Source: Lasiodiplodia sp. COLG20 (lineage: Eukaryota; Ascomycota; Dothideomycetes; Botryosphaeriales; Botryosphaeriaceae). Taken from it: a stretch of 27,016 nt of DNA. How positions within the stretch are numbered: the stretch's first letter is position 1; each line of letters opens with the position of its first letter. Below the pieces are notes generated by a model. The model worked only from the letters and a program-made list of their open reading frames with translations. It had not been told where the DNA came from and made no database searches. Positions 1 to 11,604 of this stretch are shown here, in pieces. A program made the position numbers and the translations under genes. The DNA lies in contig VNWV01000069.1 of the NCBI GenBank assembly GCA_009801085.1, forward strand, positions 1-27,016, written 5' to 3'.

Positions 1-1952
1 CCCCCCCCCCCCCCCCAGAGCTCCCCCACGAGAGACTAGCGTGAGAATGCTCTCGGTGGTGTTGTGAGGCGGGGACGTCTGTGCCTGTCATCGTCCCATT
101 GCCGTTGGCCTCGCTGTACATGTTTGATGCGTGCGGCCACGACAAACGCAGGGGCCTGCGTCAGCGCCTAAGCTCCAAGGCGGACAGCCCTCGTATACGA
201 AGTATGGCCGAGAGCCGCGGTGGCTTGGATCGCAGGAGCCAACCGTTTGCATGACGATCGACGATCTTGGCTTGAACGCCAATACGAGACAAGGCTGTTG
301 GGGTTCGTAGGGCTGAATAGGGCTCCAACGACTGCGGGCGGCTAACGTTAAAACGGGCAAATGTCGCTACCAGACCCCGTCACATGGTCTGGGGAAATTA
401 CATCTAGCGTCCTTTCGACAGGTCGAGAGGCTCTTCAAAGTCTCTCAGTTGTCGTCCTGCCAGCAATGCACGTCTCGTCTTGGCAGGTCCGCCTTTTACG
501 AGCTTCTCCGGTACATCCCTTTGCAGACACGACACTTCTCAACAATCTGTGGCGCCATGGCCGTCTTGATGTCCATTGCAACGGCATCGCCACGTTATAC
601 CGATTCCCCGTAATAGGGGTAACGGATCATGTCCGGCCATATGCTTTCCGGTGTGACCGAAGTAGAGCTAAATTAGCCGCTCATATTTCCTATTCTGTCA
701 CCGCCCATGGTCAAAGCTCACCGCTGCTGCCCTATAGATGGTCCCAGCTGCGATTCGCCCCATCTCTCATTGCTTTGGCCTATAAGCTTGAGCCGCCTGT
801 GAGCTTAAGCACTCGGAGGTTTACGTAGGAGATCTTGAGACGGCAGTGTTCAGTATTCTTTGTTCGACTCTTGGAAAATGGCATATGTGAGGAGCATATT
901 TGTTCTCCGTCTCTTATTTACAGCCTAGCTAATGCAAGGCGTTGTGATACAATTCCGAGAGCCTGTAGAGAATCAATTGAATGATTCGTTGGGAGGAGAC
1001 GGAGGGAATACGGAAAAGACTAGTCACGAAGCTGCCGTGACGCCTTTCTGGCCCCTGCTACACCTACGCGAGGGCGTCCGGGAATAGTACATATACACGT
1101 CCAATCCTCCACCGTGACGACGTGGCAACCCAAAGTCGATAGATTGCTGTCTCTGGCTGTCGACAGCATCGAAAATCCGATTACCTCAAGTTTGAGAATC
1201 CTACTGCCCAGCAGAAGCCTCTGAAGTTACTTCAGGGGTCGCAAAGGAAAACTGATCTCGAATTTCACGACAGAAAATGTGTCATTCTAGTGTGCTACGA
1301 ACGAAGATCAGCCGTGTTGCCTACTTAAAGCTCAAGTAATGACAGCGACTGAGAAGGAGTCGAGAAAGTGGTAGATGCAAGGTGGACTGATTAGTCAATC
1401 ATCATGTACTCGGCAGGCGCCAGGCAGTTCGAACCGGAGCAAAAGCCCTATAGTTCCAAAGTAGAAGAGCCAAAGTCGCCCGCCCTCTTGGTTCAAAAGG
1501 CCGAGCGTTCACTTTTATCACCGATTAAGCCATCTGGTGTTACCAGGAAAGCGCACGCGAGCTTTCGTCAGAACCGGCGGACGCTGTGACACCGCTTGCG
1601 TACGTGGCATCCCGAGTTGTTTGATGCCCCCGAGATTCTGGATTCACATTTACCTCCGGCTCCATCAATATTTGCTCGGACAACGCAGAGAGCGGGGAAT
1701 ATGTCTCACACGGGTAATTTAGGGTGATGGAAGTCGTTGAAATCACTCGGAATTCTCCGTGAGCCTGACTATGATTGTATGAGGTAATCCTGCTTACAGT
1801 GACAACAGTGCCTTTGGTTGAAGGATCATGATTGTTAGTTCAGGAATATATCTCTCGGTACATTTGGATATCTCAAAAGTGCCGCCCGTATATGCTTTCC
1901 CTTGGCTTCCCACCGTGCAAAGATTCATACAATATGGACGAAAAGGAAGCAC
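1..1952. other. Left-edge stretch without a recognised gene
   Basis: The stretch opens with 16 consecutive C residues, which looks like a contig edge and not a telomere, because no TTAGGG/CCCTAA units follow. The longest open frames are plus 361-828 (155 codons) and minus 88-360 (90 codons). Neither translation shows a family motif, signal peptide or membrane segment that I recognise, and neither has convincing intron continuations. The part next to the regulator gene (about 1750-1952) should contain its 3' UTR. I see no rRNA, tRNA or transposon ends here. Confidence 0.5.
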
Positions 1953-3533
1953 CTACTCCCAAGAAGCAACAGTGCTGAGTGGCGACGCGACCAGCATCTG
2001 GATCTCCTCCATACCCGGATACAACTCCTTAATCTTCTCGAACTTCTGGTTCAAAATGCGTTTATGCTTAGGGTCGATGCGCGGGAAAGAGAAGAGGAAC
2101 TTCTTCAGAAACAAAATATCGTCGACGCGCTGCAGCGTGTCCTCGGTGGGCGCCTGCGGCAGGTTGATGACGACGTCGAGGATGGAGTTCGTGATCTCGA
2201 AGAGCTTGTGCAAGATGCCGCTGCCGTGGATGCCAACGGCCTGGGGCGAGAGGTGCGTGATGCAGAGGCGCAGCTCGCTTGACAGGCGCAGTGGCATCGT
2301 AAGCGACAAGTGACTGCTACCACCGCCATCTCCACCGCCTGCTTCGTTTTCAACGTCGGACTCGGCCGGGTCGATGCTCAGCAGCATGCTGGAGATGGCC
2401 ATCTGCCACAGCATCGTGCGTAGCCACTGCCGCGTGATGAGGATGTCGGCCTGCTGCATGGCCGGTAGTAGGGCCAGCTCCGACCGCGGCCACTGCTCGT
2501 CGTCCAGCTGCCGGTGCTTGCTGTTGATCCACTCGGACGGGATCTGCGACCGGTCGCCACGCCAGAAGTCGACGAATTTGCGGTCGATGAGGAGGAAGGT
2601 CTGGATGATGTAGTTCCAGCCATGCTGGATCGTCGGCGACATCAAGGGATCGTGCTCCGGGAGACTCGGCAGCGGATCCAGCATCACCGGCTCCCAGTCC
2701 GTTAGTGCGGAGAAGCGCTCGTGGATGAAGCATTCCCAGTAGGCCCGTTGCCATTTGGCGCGCTCAGGGGCGCTAAGGCTGCTCATGAGTTCGGCGTCTT
2801 CGATGTGCATCATTTTGACCAGAGATTGGGCCTCGCGGAGGTGGAGGAGCGCAAGGTCCGTCTTCTGAAGGCCCATCAGACAGATCTCGATGAAGATGCT
2901 GGTCATGACCTGCAAAGGGGTCGGCTTGATCGCGATATTAAACCGCGGTCGGTGGTCGAAACATCGTTGGACGAGTGTTGCTATCTGTTCCCGGATACCA
3001 GGCATGCACTGGAGGAAGTCGACCCTTGCCAGATTGATGGTGACAGCGGCGAATATATACAGGAAAGCAACGGCCTCATTGTCGGTGTGCATGCGTTGGA
3101 CGCAGGCGTGAACATCGGCTTCGGTGATTACCGGACTCACCGGATAGACGTCGGAGAGGTATTCAGGAAGAAATTCCAGGAAGAATGAAGGATCTGGGTG
3201 CCCTGTGGCAGATGTCCGAGAGATGGCGAGAGAAGTAGCTGAGGTCGGGCTCAGAGCAGACGTGGGTGGAGCAGCTGGAGCAGGGGCGACTTCGAGAGGC
3301 GCGTTCGGAGAATGAGACTTGCTGGTGCTCTTCCTGTAGGCATGTATGACAGAGCCTCTTCCTTGAGCATGTTTTCTGGATGATCCCCGATTGGAGTTGG
3401 TGTAGATGCACCTCAGGTTCAGGTGCGAGCATTGCTGGCAGCGGGGTTGGCCGTTGCAGCGGACTTTGCGGCGGCGGCACGCATCGCAGGCCTGCTGGGA
3501 ACGACGTTGGCTGACAACCGCGGCGGCATCCAT
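1953..3533 (-). CDS. malR: Zn(II)2Cys6 transcription factor, candidate maltose-cluster regulator
   Basis: A single-exon gene of 526 residues. The open frame extends 9 nt further upstream to a GTG; the first ATG is at 3533. The N terminus carries a perfect binuclear zinc cluster, C-x2-C-x6-C-x5-C-x2-C-x6-C, at residues 16, 19, 26, 32, 35 and 42, with the basic stretch RRRKVRC, so it should bind CGG-type sites in the nucleus. A Ser/Pro/Ala-rich linker follows (about 60-110), then a fungal-specific regulatory middle domain (about 115-400) with a Gly/Asp-rich loop (about 395-405), and a C-terminal region with LFSFPRID. It sits tail-first next to a maltose-type permease and a maltase, the content of the Aspergillus MAL cluster (malR, malP, malT). 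The assignment as malR is therefore contextual and inferred. The Zn-cluster class itself is certain. It is longer than my recollection of Aspergillus MalR, so the symbol is provisional. Confidence 0.88.
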   Translation of the reverse strand: MDAAAVVSQRRSQQACDACRRRKVRCNGQPRCQQCSHLNLRCIYTNSNRGSSRKHAQGRGSVIHAYRKSTSKSHSPNAPLEVAPAPAAPPTSALSPTSATSLAISRTSATGHPDPSFFLEFLPEYLSDVYPVSPVITEADVHACVQRMHTDNEAVAFLYIFAAVTINLARVDFLQCMPGIREQIATLVQRCFDHRPRFNIAIKPTPLQVMTSIFIEICLMGLQKTDLALLHLREAQSLVKMMHIEDAELMSSLSAPERAKWQRAYWECFIHERFSALTDWEPVMLDPLPSLPEHDPLMSPTIQHGWNYIIQTFLLIDRKFVDFWRGDRSQIPSEWINSKHRQLDDEQWPRSELALLPAMQQADILITRQWLRTMLWQMAISSMLLSIDPAESDVENEAGGGDGGGSSHLSLTMPLRLSSELRLCITHLSPQAVGIHGSGILHKLFEITNSILDVVINLPQAPTEDTLQRVDDILFLKKFLFSFPRIDPKHKRILNQKFEKIKELYPGMEEIQMLVASPLSTVASWE

Positions 3534-4184
3534 GATTGACACATGTGGGGCAGAGAGAACAGCGGGCCCGGGCGGTGGTGTTGAAGAGAAAAGCGTTTGG
3601 GGGGATGATTAAATAGCGCGCGTCATCCTTGGCATTCCTTCCCAGGGCTGCTCCCGCACTACGCTAACCCGCCATGGAAAGGCCTCGGCTGTGCCTTGCA
3701 CAATTGGTGTTGACCTTTCTGCAGCTGGAAAATCTTTCGTCTCCTGACACTCGATTCGAACGGTCTAGCACGCCCAGTCATGCGAAGTTTTCACATTTTC
3801 CCTACTCCCTGCAAGCCACATCGGGGCTGATCACCGAAAACCAGGCCGCACGGAATTAACGGTGCTGTCAGGACCGCATTGCCCACTACTGCGGAGTGGG
3901 TTCCAAAGGATTCCTATTCTCCTAGACGCGTTTCACGAGTCACCCCAGTCTTATTGCGGAGCTTTGTACTTATAACCATCATGTGAAAGTGGATGTAAAG
4001 ACACAGACACTTTCACATGTAGATTATAAAAGTAGGATGGAGAGATGTGGAACTGTCGGACCCACTATAACTAGCACTATAGTAATATATATTATGGGGC
4101 GAAAAAAGAAACAAGAAAAATGCAAAATGCCTCGGAACTTCATCAGATCATCGCTTCAGCTGACTCGTCGTAATCTCATCTCTC
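3534..4184. other. Intergenic region between regulator and permease, with a perfect hairpin
   Basis: This 650-bp stretch holds the 5' region of the regulator gene and the 3' region of the permease gene, both on the minus strand. No gene is recognised; the small plus-strand frames have no family features. CGGGCCCG (CGG-N2-CCG) lies at 3563-3570, 30 bp before the regulator start. A perfect 12-bp inverted repeat lies at 3980-4019. An A/T-rich segment with TATA-like words covers about 4020-4100. Confidence 0.6.
3980..4019. repeat. Perfect 12-bp inverted repeat (hairpin, 16-nt loop)
   Basis: CATGTGAAAGTG at 3980-3991 is matched exactly by its reverse complement CACTTTCACATG at 4008-4019, with a 16-nt spacer. 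It lies about 165-205 bp after the stop of the permease gene (same strand) and about 450 bp before the start of the regulator gene. It could be a 3' UTR hairpin of the permease mRNA or a dyad operator for the regulator. The sequence alone does not decide. Confidence 0.6.
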
Positions 4185-5990
4185 TCACGCGTGATCAACC
4201 CTCTCAACCTGCACCTTTAGCGTCTCTTTCTCCATCGATGAGCTGCTTGTGGACCTACCGGCAGCCACGAACTGATCCACGACCGTAGTCTTGAACTTAC
4301 GCGCCGGCACCTTCTTCTCGAACAGCACTTCCAGCTCAGCGAACGTGCGGCCCTTGGGCTCCGGCAGACGGAAGTACGTCCAGACGATGCAGATCAAGCT
4401 CGATCCCGCCCAGAAGAAGCCCGCCTTGGCGCCCCAGTTCCACGCCGAAGGGTTGAGCATACGGGGGGTGATAATGTTGGTAATGAGATTGGTCAGGTTG
4501 TAAAGGATGCGGGCGAGCACAACCGTCTTCGCGCGGAGGCGGTTGGAGCTCAACTCAGCGACGAGCGAGTAGCAGACGGGGCCCACGGTGGCGTCGTAGA
4601 TGAAGGTATACACCAAGAGGCAGCTGCCAATGGCCCACTGCGCGCCAGTATTGCTGCGGGAGATGATACCGAGGCAGCCGATGATGGTAAGCATGATGAA
4701 CATGCCGATCTGGCCGCTGAAGTACAAGGTGCGGCGCCCACACCAGCCCATCAATGCCCACGAGAAGATGGTGCCGACGGCACCAAGAGCGTATTGACCC
4801 ATGGACATGGTGAAGCTGTTGTCGGTGCTCATGCCTGCCTGTTGGTAGAAGTAGGTGGAGAAGCCCATGAAGCTGCTGGCGCCGCATAGCGTCTGAATTG
4901 CCCAGGTGAAGGCAACCACTTCAGTGCGCCTCAGATCCGTCTTTCTAAAGCAGTCCTTGTAGGAAGTGCCCACTGAGTTGGCCTTCTCGAGCTCGTTGGT
5001 AAGCTCCATCATGGCAACCGTCTCGTCTGCGTTGAAATTGGGGTCCTTGTCGGACGAAGTAAGACGGATGAGTGCCTTCCTAGCATCATCGCGGCGATCT
5101 CTGCGGATGAGCCACCATGGAGACTCAGGAGCGAAGCATAAGCCGATGATGATGGGGATAGGCCAGACCCATTGAAGGGCAAATGGAATCTTGTAACCCC
5201 ACTTATCACTCCGGGTGAGCATTCCACGAAGAACTGAAGAGGCGATCAACTGTCCGATTACCCAGCAAAGGTTGATGTAGGTGGTCAAGTAGGCGCGGAG
5301 GGCCACGGGACAGACTTCGGCAGCGTAAGTGGTAGTGATAGTCTGGAACACACCTGAGCTTGGTCAGACTAAGCCAAATGAAACACTAGCCACGGCGGAA
5401 ACTCACCCCACGGGATTCCGCAAAGGATCTGACCAATGACGAGAGTGATGGCGTTCTCAGCAAAGAAAACAATGAAGATGAAGGCAATGACGGCAATCAG
5501 GGTACCAATCATCGACTTCCTGTATCCGAATTTCTCTGCCACAATGCCATTGACCACGAGACCCATGATCTCGCCGATCAGGGAAGCAGTGCTGAGAGCT
5601 GTCTGCCATGCGGTAGTAAGCTGGTAGGATCCGTCGGACAACTGGACACCAAAGGCCTTTTGGAAAGGCTCGTAGGCGAAGAGGCTGTTGACTAGGACTT
5701 TGTCGAAGCCTTCCATAATGATGCATGTGGACAAGAATATGGACCAGCCCACAGCGTATGGATAGGTCTTGAGACCTGTGGTGTCATCGTCAGACGATGG
5801 TGAAGTGTTTCATGGTATGATGGTACCGACCTTGCAACAGGGTCATCTGTCGCTCGGCATGAGTGGCATTGGCGGCATCGCGAGCCAGACTCTCGAGATG
5901 AGCATGGTTCACCGACATGCGTCGAACCTGGTCGGTGTCAATGGCCACGACCTTCGGCTCGGAAGCATCCGTGTGGTTGGCAGTCTGCAT
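4185..5990 (-). CDS. malP: MFS sugar transporter, maltose permease type
   Basis: Three exons: 5990-5831, 5775-5407 and 5353-4185, with introns of 55 nt (gtcggt..cacag) and 53 nt (gtgagt..ctcag), giving 565 residues. Both joins restore family continuity: the glycine in TLLQ-G-LKTYPYAVGWS and in GIPWG-VFQTITTTYA is split by each intron. The protein has a hydrophilic N terminus of about 60 residues and 12 predicted membrane spans in two halves. Sugar-porter signatures are AEKFGYRKS after TM2, PESPWWL at about 252-258, and PEPKGRTFAELEVLF starting near 507. The membrane part and loops match fungal alpha-glucoside/maltose:H+ symporters (MAL31/MalP group). It should import maltose or related alpha-glucosides across the plasma membrane. 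It is divergent from the maltase and shares a 1-kb promoter with it; CTATATAG at 6116-6123 is a plausible TATA element. Exact substrate (maltose, sucrose, isomaltose) cannot be read from sequence. Confidence 0.93.
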
Positions 5991-6115
5991 GCTGACGGAT
6001 CGAATCCCGCTGCAGTGGGCAACAGATAGGAGGATTAGATAGCGCTCAACCAGAGTAGGGAGGTGGTAGTTGGCGGAGTGCAGGAGTCAGTGCAGTTCCA
6101 GAGGAATCCGGGGAA

Positions 6116-6123
6116 CTATATAG
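6116..6123 (-). promoter_or_regulatory. TATA-like element of the permease gene
   Basis: CTATATAG lies 126 bp upstream of the permease ATG, a normal distance for a fungal TATA element with a short leader. It is palindromic, so strand is assigned only from position. No transcription start data. Confidence 0.45.
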
Positions 6124-6270
6124 CCGGGCGCGTGGTGTTTTAGCGACGTCTGCCGTGTTGGGGTAGCACAACCGAGTTCGAGCCCATGGATGTGGCTCGC
6201 CACCGGACGACAAGGCTCTAGAAGGACGGCAGCGAGGCTAAAAACGCCTCCCTATTCTGGACAAAGTAGC

Positions 6271-6293
6271 GCGGGCCGACATTGGGCGAATTG
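6271..6293 (+). promoter_or_regulatory. Copy 1 of repeated CGG-N-CCG promoter element
   Basis: CGGGCCG at 6272-6278 is followed by AC, then ATTGGGCGAATTG. The CGG-N1-CCG core is an inverted half-site pair of the kind bound by Zn2Cys6 dimers. The flank repeats almost exactly in copy 2, which makes an accidental palindrome less likely. The core is 282 bp upstream of the permease start. Confidence 0.5.
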
Positions 6294-6462
6294 TGCAGCA
6301 AAGCAGCCCATATGCGGAGACTTGGCCGCTAGGCCTTGCAGAAGACGGGAGGACGCGGCACGCATCGAAAGAGCCGCCTGATCGTCTTGAAAGTGCCGTG
6401 ATCTTGGCATGGAGTTACCCCAGATTTTCAGATTGAGCGTGGAGAAGGGTGTTCCCCTCAGC

Positions 6463-6485
6463 GCGGTCCGACCTTGGGCGAATCG
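6463..6485 (+). promoter_or_regulatory. Copy 2 of repeated CGG-N-CCG promoter element
   Basis: CGGTCCG at 6464-6470 is followed by AC, then CTTGGGCGAATCG. Across the core and the next 13-15 bases it differs from copy 1 at only three positions. Same orientation as copy 1, 192 bp away. Confidence 0.5.
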
Positions 6486-6506
6486 CAGCTGCCGTCGCCG
6501 AAAGCT

Positions 6507-6533
6507 CGGAGCCGAACCCATGTCGGGCCGACA
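6507..6533 (-). promoter_or_regulatory. Copy 3 of repeated CGG-N-CCG promoter element, reversed
   Basis: CGGGCCG at 6524-6530 sits in GTCGG-G-CCGAC. Read on the minus strand it continues CCCGACATGGGTTCGG, resembling the CCGACATTGGGCGAA of copy 1 with one base missing. The match is weaker than between copies 1 and 2. Confidence 0.4.
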
Positions 6534-6817
6534 GCCCACCAATGACATCACGGCTGGCAGCCCCGCTCCGCCCTGGATTTCCTCTGCAGCTTCCGGTTTG
6601 CGTGAATCAAACATGCGACGGTGGAGCGGATGTGCATCTCTTGTGCGGAGTACCACGGTTTCCCAATTCCGGCCAGCAACAGCATTAGGCATAAAGAGGT
6701 GCTGCCACTCGACTCTGAGGATCAAGCCACCCTCCTCTTTTTGCCTTTGGTGCCTGCCGAGTCGCGCCTTCCATCACGCTTCCCGACCTGCCGGGTGCGT
6801 CACTACTATCCACGCTT

Positions 6818-8903
<2,086 letters not shown>

Positions 8904-10082
8904 GGAAGAGAAAGAGGGCAAGAAAGGAATGGCGTAGATGATGGCGTTGACAGAGCAGTACATAATGACTTATGACTTTTTCGTTTCTAGGTCTGGATAC
9001 CTGGAGACTTCACTTGTTACATCTTGAGGAAGAGGGATTGAACAGAAATTGTTGAGAGAATTCTTCGAAGATAAGGCAAGGAGCTAGCATCCTGTTCAAC
9101 AAATTGATCTTCTCTTTTATTATTTTTCCAAAGTTTCTGCTAGCAGTGTCCTCCAGTATCCACGCACGAGAAGTATTTAATATAATATTTATGTCTCGAA
9201 GTTTGCTTCAACATCCTATAAAGCAAGAGGGCAGACTCCTATTATTATCTATAAACAGCTTTTTACTCTATGATTTATGGAGTCTACATATCCCTTTATA
9301 TGGAAGTGAAACTGCTTTCCAAATGACAGCACTTTCGTATAGCCCTTACATGTATCTGGTCTCACACAAAATAATTGTAATGTGGTACCTATCTTAACCG
9401 TCTTTTTCCTCGATGTTTCCTTTGGCGATCCGACACTTTGACCCAATATTCGGCTGTAACGACCTTGCGCGGAGCATCAAGCCTAGTCCAGAACTTTCAA
9501 TAGAAAATTTAGCTCTGAATCGTGACTTCAATACACGTGTTTGCCTGTTGCTGTTTATGCAGTCTATTGAACAACATCACATGGGCAGACTTAGAGGGTA
9601 TATAGGTCGATAACCAATGACTTTTTCTTTAACTATTCATACAAACCTCTCATATTTCATAATTATAAAAAACCCGGAAAAATCGAAAACGACTGGCCCT
9701 ATGGAAGGCGTATACTCCAAGAAACGCGCGGGTGCATACAAGCTCTCGTACTGAAAGACACTCACTTCAATATGATGAGGTGCATCAATAATGTCATGCG
9801 TCCGTAGTCCTTATATTTGAATGATGCTGCTAAATTACAGAACGTGATGATTATGATTCATGATCTACAAGGCTCCGATACGACACCAACATGCCTATAT
9901 CTTGCAAATATTTCAGAGCAACGAGCACGCAGTCTGGTGGCAGCAGCGTTATAAATTCATTCACATATCTTGCAGCTCATTTGAATTGCACTAAGAAGAA
10001 GTGCGGAGCAGATCTGAAGACAATATATATGCAAAATAAGGACCATCTACACAAGCACGAGCCAACCAGAAACTATGCCACT
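8904..10082. other. A/T-rich intergenic stretch between maltase and peptidase genes
   Basis: This 1.18-kb spacer separates the convergent maltase and pyroglutamyl-peptidase genes, so it should hold both 3' UTRs. It is visibly more A/T-rich than the flanking genes, especially 9100-9400 and 9600-9900. The open frames at 9104-9397 and 9413-9613 are short and carry no recognisable motif. No terminal repeats or transposase fragments were seen. Confidence 0.55.
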
Positions 10083-11604
10083 CTACCCAGCTATCGCCTG
10101 ACTCTGCTTCTCGTTCCTCTCCTTCTGCGCCACCCAACACGCGACCATAGATTTAATCAGCTCCTCCGTAATCTCCTTGCCCTGCAGCACGTCGTCATCC
10201 TCGGGACACCCCGGCACATGCAAAAACAACACCGGCCGCTCCACGCCCTCCTGCGCCACGCCCAGCCCCTCCCTCTCGCACTCCCTCGCCCAAAACCACG
10301 CCAAACTCGTATAATAGCTAAACCCACAAAGATAACTCCCCACATTATCAAACGGCCTGATCGCAACCCTCCTCCTCCTGCTCTTCCCGTCACCACCCCT
10401 TCTCCCCCTCCCACCCTCCCCCCAAACATCCCCCTCCCGCGCAACCCCAACACCATCCCCCACCACCCCCTCCACCCTCTCGCAACACCCAGCCCTCCAC
10501 CCCTCCCACACGCCCGCGAAGCCCAGCCCCGTCTCCAAGCGCTCGGGGTAGCGCGGCCACGCGGCGTCGGACTCGGCGCTCGTCCAGCGGCGGCCGTCGA
10601 CGTCGTCGTTGCGCGCGTAGCCGAGGCGGGCCGACGAGCGCTCGATGGCGAAGAAGTCGCGGCCGGCGGCGAGGCCGATGTGGAGGACGATGTCGGGCGC
10701 GTGGGTGGCGAGGAGGTCAGGGAGGATGGCGGCGGTGGGGTGGTAGGAGACGCGGAGGGGGGCGGGGGGAGTGATGATTTTGATTTTGGTGGGTGAGGGG
10801 GAGGGTTTGCTGTTGGGAGCAGAGGGGGAGGGGGTTGGGGGCAGTGTGAGGTGCGGGGAGAGGTTGCGGGCGATTTCCCACGAGGGGTTTATTGGGAATT
10901 CGTCGAGGAAGGGCTGCGGGTTTTGTGGAAACCGGGTTGGTTACGGGTTAGCTGTGTGGGTCGGATTGGATGGGCCGAGGAGTGAGTGGAAGGATGTTGG
11001 TGGGGATGAGATTTCTGACTAGGACGTTTGATTTGTTGTTGAGAAGGGGTGGGGGAGAGCGCAGTCGGCGCAGCAAGTATTGAAAGCGAGCGTGCGTTGA
11101 TGTAAGAGTAATATCAACGCCGATTTCCGGCCCGGACCGGCATCTCGCCCCACTTCAGCTACCGATGCGGTGTTTCGTGCAGTACTCGGGGGGAGGGTTT
11201 CGTGGGTGCCAACAGATTTGAGCCATCATAATCCATGTTCACGAGCATGCAGGCTCGTTCAATGGATAGCTGAAGCTATTGTTTGGGCGTCAACGTAGAT
11301 TGAGGATCATACAAGAACGTCAAACAATACTTTTTCTTTTGGCACCCACGGCGAGGGGGTCGGGAGAGGCATGACGTATTGGAAATGATGAGAAATTGCA
11401 GTGGGGATGAGCGGAGAATAAGCAGACGCCGGAATCTGACCGATGCCAGCGCTGCGACACAAATTCGAGATGGGAGATATGAGACGAAGCATGGGAACTT
11501 ACGCCAAATCCGGTGACGAGCACAGTGACCTCCCGCTCGGACGAATCGGCACTTGGGGCATCGGGGCGGACGGCATCGGCATACGAAGCTCGAATATCTC
11601 CCAT
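10083..11604 (-). CDS. Pyroglutamyl-peptidase I (peptidase family C15)
   Basis: Two exons, 11604-11503 and 10913-10083, give 310 residues. The start ATG has an excellent context (gccaccATGG). The intron of 589 nt is very long for this genome but has a perfect gtaagt donor, a gctaacc branch-like site and a cgcag acceptor. The join restores LVTGFG-PFLDEFPINPSWEIA, the family N terminus. The catalytic triad is visible: Glu125 in FFAIERS, Cys230 in NVGSYLCGF and His266 in LFLHVPG. The enzyme removes N-terminal pyroglutamate from peptides in the cytosol. Two low-complexity insertions occur: a Pro/Ser-rich loop at about 57-76 and a Gly/Arg/Glu-rich loop at about 179-216 just before the Cys region. 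The second is encoded by a G-run-rich tract. Convergent with the maltase, and not obviously part of the maltose cluster. Confidence 0.88.
10404..10423 (-). other. G-quadruplex-prone tract in the peptidase coding strand
   Basis: On the minus strand this reads as four G-runs of 6, 3, 3 and 5 separated by single bases (A, T, A). This is the canonical quadruplex pattern with one-base loops, the most stable class known for DNA and RNA. It lies in the sense strand of the peptidase gene, so the mRNA could fold it too. It encodes part of the Gly-rich loop. Confidence 0.6.
10815..10841 (+). other. G-quadruplex-prone tract on the peptidase template strand
   Basis: The plus strand has G-runs of 3, 5, 5 and 5 at 10815-10817, 10824-10828, 10830-10834 and 10837-10841, with loops of 6, 1 and 2 bases. 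The sense strand is C-rich and encodes the Pro/Ser-rich loop of the peptidase. The two tracts of this gene therefore lie on opposite strands. Confidence 0.5.
11201..11350. repeat. Inverted repeat inside the long peptidase intron
   Basis: CGTGGGTGCCAA at 11201-11212 is matched exactly by its reverse complement at 11339-11350. Two smaller stems lie between the arms: ACGAGC/GCTCGT (11241-11258) and ATAGCT/AGCTAT (11266-11279). The segment could fold as one stem carrying smaller hairpins and bring the ends of the 589-nt intron together. No target-site duplication is evident, so mobile-element origin is unproven. Confidence 0.45.

Noticed and set aside
1..16. Poly-C run as a telomere
   Set aside because: Fungal telomeres are TTAGGG/CCCTAA arrays; no such unit is present.
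361..828. Plus-strand 155-codon open frame as a gene
   Set aside because: It has an ATG, but no recognisable domain, no splice continuation and no neighbour context. Kept only as a note within the left-edge stretch.
9891..10796. Plus-strand 301-codon open frame
   Set aside because: It is antisense to the pyroglutamyl-peptidase exon; its Pro/Arg/His- and Gly/Val-rich translation is the mirror of the low-complexity coding tract and has no family features.
11270..11297. Similarity to 25663-25690 (TGAAGCTAT and GGGCGT words, differing mostly by C/T changes) as a RIP-mutated dispersed repeat
   Set aside because: Only about 26 bp align and similarity does not extend either way; chance cannot be excluded.
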